Below are positions 7,265-11,259 of a stretch of 11,259 nt of DNA, in pieces. Under the pieces are notes generated by a model, which was given only the letters and a program-made list of their open reading frames with translations, ran no database searches and had not been told where the DNA came from. How positions within the stretch are numbered: position 1 is the stretch's first letter; each line of letters begins with the position of its first letter. Origin of the DNA: an uncultured Gemmatimonadaceae bacterium (lineage in GTDB: Bacteria > Gemmatimonadota > Gemmatimonadetes > Gemmatimonadales > Gemmatimonadaceae); contig CATPBD010000249.1 in the NCBI GenBank assembly GCA_955652265.1, positions 1 through 11,259 of the forward strand. The letters are read 5' to 3'. The position numbers and the translations under genes were made by a program.

Positions 7265-7726
7265 ATGAAACCAACGCCGGATCAGCATGATCCTGATTGG
7301 CCCCGGTATCCCGAAACGCTACTGAGCTTCGCAACGCACCCGCCGGTGGAGATCGATCTGCGAGAGACTCCACCCGCGGCTGCGCTCGCGGAACTGAAAA
7401 CAGCAGGATTCGAAGAGCCGTTCGCCATCATCACAGCTTTCGATCCGGAAGGAAGAAATCTCTCAGCGGCAGAAAACGAGCAGAGGAAGCGCGAGCTCGA
7501 TCGACGATTATCCGCGACCGGATACCCATTCGTGCAGGTGGACTGCTGTTCTCCGGATCGCTCGCACTGTGAGTGCAGCGTCGCCGTCAAAATGCCGCAG
7601 CAAAAGGCACTCGACCTTGCACGTGAGATGCAGCAGATCGCGATCTTCTGGTTCGACGGTAGACGTTTCTGGATTCTGGGAGCGATCGCGGAGGCGGATC
7701 CTCTGATGCTGCCGCGGAGCTCGTGA
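7265..7726 (+). CDS. DUF3293 domain protein
   Basis: This is a 153-residue cytoplasmic protein of unknown function. The match to DUF3293 rests on FAIITAFDPEGRNLS (53-67), the following Asn/Arg-rich helix, the ECSVAV strand and IAIFWFDGRRFWILGA (125-140), which follow the order and spacing I know for the family. Length is normal for the family. It carries an unusual cluster of cysteines, Cys94, Cys95, Cys102 and Cys104, with His101 between them, which could bind a metal or form disulfides. The start is ATG 7265; I see no Shine-Dalgarno sequence, and TGTAAC about 12 nt upstream could be a -10 element for a leaderless or very short leader transcript. It is divergent from the phosphatase gene across 89 bp and converges with the TPR gene, so it appears to be transcribed alone. 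Confidence 0.8.
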   Translation: MKPTPDQHDPDWPRYPETLLSFATHPPVEIDLRETPPAAALAELKTAGFEEPFAIITAFDPEGRNLSAAENEQRKRELDRRLSATGYPFVQVDCCSPDRSHCECSVAVKMPQQKALDLAREMQQIAIFWFDGRRFWILGAIAEADPLMLPRSS

Positions 7727-7738
7727 AATTGCGCGAAT

Positions 7739-9232
7739 TTACGTCAGGGGCTTATACCTGTACCCGTAAGCTCCGCCCTTCGTCGAGGTGATCCTGAACG
7801 TCTTGCTGCTCTTCGGCGCCACAGGCCCCACGGTCACAGTCTGGGTGTCGATGACATTTCCGCTCTTGTCGAGCAGGTCAACATTGACCGTGTAAGTCTT
7901 ACCGGTCGTGCTGCGGTTCTCTACCGTACCTGCAAGCTGCGTTTCGGCGGCCCGGCGTGAGAACTCGGTCACCGTAACCTTGACCGGCGCATTCTCGGAC
8001 TTGTTGTTCCAGTACACGAGTGAGTCCGTATAGGTCTTCTGCAGCTTCTTGTCCTTCGTACCCTTGTACAGACCCTGATATGCGAAGGCGTAAAGCAGCG
8101 GATTATCCGGATTGCTCGGGTCCATCGCAACGAGCTTGTCGATCAGTGGAAACGCTTTTGCAAACTCGTTGGTCTGGATGTACGTCGCGGCGAGATTATT
8201 GATCGCATCGCGCGAATACGGATTCTGCGCCAGCGCGGCGTCAAACAACTTGGCTGCGTCTGCCTGGCGCCCGTTCCGCGTGGCGACTACGCCGGCGTGC
8301 ACAAGCGCGAGCTCACCGTACTTCGAGGGATTGGCGAGCATTGGCGCGTAAACTGTCGGCACAGACGCGCTGTCGCCTGCTAATACATACATGTGTGAGA
8401 GGTTGTCGATCGCGTCAGCCAACAGGAGATCATTGTTCGCGACGCCTAGATAGTCCTGCCACGGCTTGATGGCCTCGCGTGCCGCCGCGCGCTTTGCTGC
8501 TCCAGTCGCTGACTCGGCTCTGTCCGATGCTGCCGACGCGATCTCGTACATGGTCTTGGTGCGTACATCGGCATAGGTCGTGTCAGTTCCCGCCGCGGCC
8601 AGAGCCTGCTTCCAATACTCATTGGCCGCTGGCAAGTCCTTCCGGTTCTGCGCGACCGAGCCCAGGACCGAATACGCATACGGCGCGTGACGATCGAGCA
8701 GAAGCGATCTCTTGGCGAACAGCTCCGCAGAGTCGAGCTGGTTGCTGTTCAGCGCGTTGATCGCCGCGTTGAGGGTATTCAGCCACGGCCTCTGCTGACG
8801 CCATTGCGTGACCACGGGAACGCACTCCGGAGATGCCTTCTCGACGATCGAGAACGACGAATCCGCCGCGACAAACAGATCGATCGTGGCAGTTGGATTG
8901 GTGGTGAGCCCAAGCGCGCTCCGTTGGACTATGGCGGGAGTCTTGGGCTGGCTGAGGTAAAGGATGTAGGCCTCGCCGCGCAGGTAGTTGCGGGCGGTAG
9001 GATTGTCGTTGCCGGTGTCGACGAGACGCAGCACATCCTGCACGTCCTTGGTCGGGTTTCCGGTTTCCGCAGCCTTGATCGCGCGCGTTATCGAGAACTG
9101 GGCCTTGGCGATATCGCCTTTGGTATTGGCGGTAGGATCGCAGGTCGGCGCGGCATTCTGCGCCACGAGCGGCGTGGCTACGAACACGCCAAACGTCAGA
9201 GCAGCCGCAGTTCTGTTCACAAAAGCTTTCAT
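7739..9232 (-). CDS. Exported TPR protein with C-terminal FxLYD-like domain
   Basis: This 497-residue protein begins with a clear Sec signal peptide (residues 1-25, hydrophobic ALTFGVFVATPLVA, probable cleavage after LVA). TPR-like helical repeats occupy about 40-390; the clearest units are around 165-210, 307-336 and 341-371. Residues 417-492 form a beta-rich FxLYD-like domain with GTVENRS, a DLLDKSGNV segment and VAPKSSKTFRI. It is probably periplasmic or surface-associated and scaffolds other proteins; no catalytic motif is visible. Two cysteines, Cys31 and Cys137, could pair in the oxidising compartment. The start ATG 9232 is well supported by GGGAG (9240-9244) 7 nt upstream and by the signal peptide, against a longer open frame to 9379. 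It lies 97 bp downstream of the decarboxylase gene on the same strand, with its own candidate -10 element, so it may be independently transcribed. Confidence 0.87.
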   Translation of the reverse strand: MKAFVNRTAAALTFGVFVATPLVAQNAAPTCDPTANTKGDIAKAQFSITRAIKAAETGNPTKDVQDVLRLVDTGNDNPTARNYLRGEAYILYLSQPKTPAIVQRSALGLTTNPTATIDLFVAADSSFSIVEKASPECVPVVTQWRQQRPWLNTLNAAINALNSNQLDSAELFAKRSLLLDRHAPYAYSVLGSVAQNRKDLPAANEYWKQALAAAGTDTTYADVRTKTMYEIASAASDRAESATGAAKRAAAREAIKPWQDYLGVANNDLLLADAIDNLSHMYVLAGDSASVPTVYAPMLANPSKYGELALVHAGVVATRNGRQADAAKLFDAALAQNPYSRDAINNLAATYIQTNEFAKAFPLIDKLVAMDPSNPDNPLLYAFAYQGLYKGTKDKKLQKTYTDSLVYWNNKSENAPVKVTVTEFSRRAAETQLAGTVENRSTTGKTYTVNVDLLDKSGNVIDTQTVTVGPVAPKSSKTFRITSTKGGAYGYRYKPLT

Positions 9233-9239
9233 CAAGGAT

Positions 9240-9244
9240 CTCCC
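9240..9244 (-). promoter_or_regulatory. Ribosome binding site of the TPR gene
   Basis: Minus-strand GGGAG lies 7 nt before ATG 9232. It is the clearest Shine-Dalgarno sequence in the window and decides the start in favour of the form that begins with the signal peptide. Confidence 0.6.
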
Positions 9245-9280
9245 TGATTTGTGATGAAGTGGGTGGAATGGGTAGCCCGA

Positions 9281-9287
9281 TAATATA
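9281..9287 (-). promoter_or_regulatory. Candidate -10 element upstream of the TPR gene
   Basis: Minus-strand TATATTA lies in the 97-bp gap between the decarboxylase stop and the TPR start. It would place transcription near 9275, with a leader of about 43 nt containing the ribosome binding site. A TTGGCA further upstream is 21 nt away, too far for a standard -35 element, so only the -10 is proposed. Confidence 0.3.
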
Positions 9288-9329
9288 CCGCCCAGCATTC
9301 TTCGTTCCTGCCAACTGCGAGAAAAAGCC

Positions 9330-10751
9330 TTACGTGAGCGTACCGGCTTCCTTGACCAGTTCCAAAGCGCGCCGGACATCGGCTTCGGTCGTGTGGATGT
9401 TCCCGATAGCTATTCGAAGCGCATAACTTCCGCGCACCCGAGTGTGGGAGAGATACACTTCGCGTGTCGCGTTCACCTTCTCGAGGACCCGCACGTTGTG
9501 CTGGTCGAGCTCGTTGGCGGTCATCCCCGGTCGCCGGTGCCGGAATACAACAGTAGAAAAATCGACCTCCGCCAATCGGTCGAGAGTTGGATCAGTGTCG
9601 ATCCATTGCGCGAGCTTCTTCGCAATCCGGATGTGCTCCCGGACAAGTGTCTGGAGCCCCTCGACGCCGAAATCTCTAATCACGAACCAGAGCTTGAGTG
9701 CCCGGAATCGGCGGCCCAGCGCAATTCCGTAGTCCATCAGATTGACGACACCCTCGCCTTCGCTAACGGCCAGGAACTCCGGCACGTGCTGGAATGCTCG
9801 CTTCAATAAATCCGGACGCGACGTGTAAAGTGCCGAACAATCCATCGGGGTGAAGAGCCACTTGTGCGGGTTCACGACCAGGGAATCCGCGCGATCGCAG
9901 CCGTCGAGCACGTGGCGCATTTCGGGCAGAATCGCAGCCGTCCCGCCGTATGATGCGTCCACGTGCAGCCACATCTTCTCTCGTTCGCAAATCTTCGCGA
10001 TGGCGGGCACAGGGTCTATTGCCGTAGTCGACGTCGTACCCACCGTCGCCACGACCGCCAATGGTATCGCACCCGCTCGGCGATCATTCTCCACCGCGGC
10101 ATCCAGCGCGCTGGCATCCATGCGTAAACGATCATCGGTGGGAATTCTCCTGAGCGCGCTCAAGCCGAATCCAAGTGTCATAAGCGCCTTGTCTACGCTC
10201 GAATGCGCTTCTTCCGAGCAGTACACAAAGACCTTTGGCAGGTCCGGTCTCCCCGCCATCCCGTCCTGCCGTATGCGCAGCTGTGGATGCATCTCGCGCG
10301 CTGCGGCCAGAGCGTAGAGTGTGTTGGAAGACGCAGTGTCGCCGATGATGCCGAGGAATTTGTCGGGAAGCCCGAGCATCTGCCGCAGCCAATCGAGTGT
10401 CAGCAGCTCCAGCTCGGTCGCGGCCGGACTCGTCCGCCACAACATCGCGTTCACATTGAGCGCAGCGGTGAGAGCTTCGCCCAACACGCCGGCCCCGGTC
10501 GACGAGTTGGCGAAGTACGCCATGAACGCGGGATGATTCCAGTGCGTCGTCGCCGGGACGATCAACCTCCGGAAGTCTTCGAGCACCGCATCCATTGACT
10601 CACCGCGCAGCGGCGGAGATTGCGGAAGCGAATCGCGAAGGTCTCCCGGCCGGACTGCGGGCAGCACCGGCCACTGTTCCGGATTCTCGAGGTAGTCCGC
10701 GATCCAGTCGACGACAACATGACCGTGTCTGCGGAATTCATTCGGCTGCAT
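9330..10751 (-). CDS. PLP-dependent aromatic amino acid decarboxylase family protein (possible aldehyde synthase)
   Basis: This is a group II PLP decarboxylase related to DOPA/tryptophan/tyrosine decarboxylases. In the 473-residue form the cofactor residues are intact: Lys297 in NPHKWLF (Schiff base), Asp265 in LHVDASYGG (pyridine nitrogen), and His183 in EEAHSSVDKA (ring stacking). The C-terminal half shows IALGRRFRALKLWFVIR (343-359), also typical. The catalytic loop reads HVPEFLAVSEGEG: Phe326 replaces the Tyr that protonates the intermediate (Tyr332 in human DDC). In plant homologues this Tyr-to-Phe change yields aromatic acetaldehyde synthases, which make an aldehyde, CO2, ammonia and H2O2. 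Substrate cannot be read from sequence; Trp, Phe, Tyr or Dopa are family choices. ATG 10751 gives the usual N-terminus (EFRRHGHVVVDWIADY); GTG at 10757 is an alternative. There is no ribosome binding site, and a TATATTTG just upstream hints at a leaderless mRNA. Confidence 0.93.
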   Translation of the reverse strand: MQPNEFRRHGHVVVDWIADYLENPEQWPVLPAVRPGDLRDSLPQSPPLRGESMDAVLEDFRRLIVPATTHWNHPAFMAYFANSSTGAGVLGEALTAALNVNAMLWRTSPAATELELLTLDWLRQMLGLPDKFLGIIGDTASSNTLYALAAAREMHPQLRIRQDGMAGRPDLPKVFVYCSEEAHSSVDKALMTLGFGLSALRRIPTDDRLRMDASALDAAVENDRRAGAIPLAVVATVGTTSTTAIDPVPAIAKICEREKMWLHVDASYGGTAAILPEMRHVLDGCDRADSLVVNPHKWLFTPMDCSALYTSRPDLLKRAFQHVPEFLAVSEGEGVVNLMDYGIALGRRFRALKLWFVIRDFGVEGLQTLVREHIRIAKKLAQWIDTDPTLDRLAEVDFSTVVFRHRRPGMTANELDQHNVRVLEKVNATREVYLSHTRVRGSYALRIAIGNIHTTEADVRRALELVKEAGTLT

Positions 10752-10756
10752 CGCCA

Positions 10757-10764
10757 CAAATATA
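10757..10764 (-). promoter_or_regulatory. Candidate -10/-7 element of the decarboxylase gene
   Basis: Minus-strand TATATTTG ends 5 nt before ATG 10751, so transcription would begin at or beside the start codon. It resembles the TAnnTTTG element of Bacteroidota promoters as well as a sigma-70 -10. I see no partner -35 or -33 element. Confidence 0.35.
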
Positions 10765-10803
10765 GAGTTTCCATCTTCGGGCGACGGTTCGATTCAGCAA
10801 CCG

Positions 10804-10811
10804 TATATTTG
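10804..10811 (+). promoter_or_regulatory. Candidate -10/-7 element of the glycosylase gene
   Basis: Plus-strand TATATTTG is the mirror copy of the element at 10757-10764 and points toward the glycosylase gene. Transcription would begin near 10816 with a leader of about 60 nt. No convincing upstream element is visible. Confidence 0.3.
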
Positions 10812-10877
10812 CGCGGATACAGCGTCACACGTCGAGCTCGAGATCAATCGTGAGCCACTCCCACTGACGGGCTAAGA

Positions 10878-11259
10878 ATGAAGTCTGTTGACTCCAAATC
10901 ACTCAATCGAGCGGCGGTTGCGCATCTGAAGAAGGTCGATCCTGTGATGGCGCAGGTGATCGAGAAGGTTGGGCGGTACAAGGGATGGCCGGCTAGCGGG
11001 GGAACGCATTTCGATGCCGTAGCGCGCTCGATCGTTTTCCAGCAGTTATCGGGAAAGGCTGCCGGCACGATTCACGGCCGCTTCCAGGGACTGTACGGTG
11101 GAAGGACACCTCTCCCCGCGGAGCTCGCCGCAACTTCCGATGAGCAGCTCCGTGCGATTGGGCTATCGCGACAGAAGTCCGCCTACCTAAAAGATCTGGG
11201 ATCACGCGTGACGTCCGGCCAGCTCCCGATCGAGACGCTCCACGAGCTGACTGACGATG
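10878..11259 (+). CDS. DNA-3-methyladenine glycosylase II, AlkA-like (5' part, cut by window edge)
   Basis: This family excises alkylated bases such as 3-methyladenine from DNA at the start of base excision repair. The frame is open to the right edge, showing 127 residues of a protein usually around 200 or more. The visible N-terminal part matches HhH-GPD glycosylases of the AlkA type: HLKKVDPVMAQVIEKVG (16-32), FDAVARSIVFQQLSGKAAGTI (45-65) with the characteristic QQLS, and LRAIGLSRQKSAYLKDL (91-107). The helix-hairpin-helix and catalytic Asp lie beyond the window, so activity cannot be confirmed. The start at ATG 10878 is chosen because it puts the HLKKVDP motif at its usual distance from the N-terminus; GGGCTAA just upstream is only a weak ribosome binding site. 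The gene is divergent from the decarboxylase gene across a shared promoter region. Confidence 0.88.
   Translation, partial: MKSVDSKSLNRAAVAHLKKVDPVMAQVIEKVGRYKGWPASGGTHFDAVARSIVFQQLSGKAAGTIHGRFQGLYGGRTPLPAELAATSDEQLRAIGLSRQKSAYLKDLGSRVTSGQLPIETLHELTDD

Noticed and set aside
7176..7373. 66-residue N-terminal extension of the histidine phosphatase
   Set aside because: It would put the RHG motif near residue 80 instead of near the N-terminus, has no domain resemblance and runs antisense over the start of the DUF3293 gene.
7727..7741. AAATT-GCGCG-AATTT palindrome between the convergent DUF3293 and TPR genes as a terminator
   Set aside because: The stem is only five A/T pairs, too weak to terminate by itself, and there is no long T-run; it may be chance.
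8619..9314. 231-codon minus-strand open frame overlapping the TPR gene
   Set aside because: Frame-shifted shadow of the TPR gene, Arg/Gln-rich with no domain signature; the TPR frame has a ribosome binding site, a signal peptide and repeats.
9330..10751. PLP enzyme as the missing EgtE
   Set aside because: EgtE is a class V aminotransferase-like C-S lyase; this protein has clear group II decarboxylase motifs (HVDASYGG, NPHKWLF, LGRRFR) and lies 5 kb from the egt genes.

Overview
The window is a moderately GC-rich bacterial chromosome segment with densely packed genes on both strands. I see no mobile elements, RNA genes or CRISPR arrays. Gene content (an egtB-egtD-egtA ergothioneine module, a secreted TPR/FxLYD protein, a group II aromatic amino acid decarboxylase, a DUF3293 protein, weak Shine-Dalgarno use and TATATTTG-like promoter elements) suggests a soil bacterium, perhaps Gemmatimonadota or a relative. 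That assignment is an inference and is not secure.

Left part (1-4385, all minus strand): an apparent operon read right to left. It runs egtB (sulfoxide synthase), egtD (histidine trimethyltransferase; ATGA overlap with egtB), egtA (glutamate-cysteine ligase; 9-nt gap) and an exported PIG-L family deacetylase-like protein (4-nt gap) that runs off the left edge. The first three genes cover the route from histidine, SAM, cysteine and glutamate to the gamma-glutamyl-cysteinyl-hercynine sulfoxide. The later genes egtC and egtE are not in the window. The PIG-L protein sits where they might be expected, but it has a signal peptide and lacks the usual catalytic aspartate.

Centre (4386-7726): a divergent intergenic region separates egtB from a plus-strand membrane histidine kinase that has no response regulator beside it. 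The kinase converges on a histidine-phosphatase gene, which is itself divergent from a small DUF3293 gene.

Right part (7739-11259): an exported TPR protein with a C-terminal FxLYD-like domain lies downstream of a PLP-dependent aromatic amino acid decarboxylase. The decarboxylase has Phe in place of the catalytic-loop Tyr, a change that predicts aldehyde synthase rather than simple decarboxylase activity. A divergent promoter region with an inverted TATATTTG pair then leads to the 5' part of an AlkA-like DNA-3-methyladenine glycosylase, cut by the right edge.

No wholly new system is evident. The strongest leads are the decarboxylase Tyr-to-Phe change, the PIG-L protein attached to the ergothioneine operon, and its altered active site.
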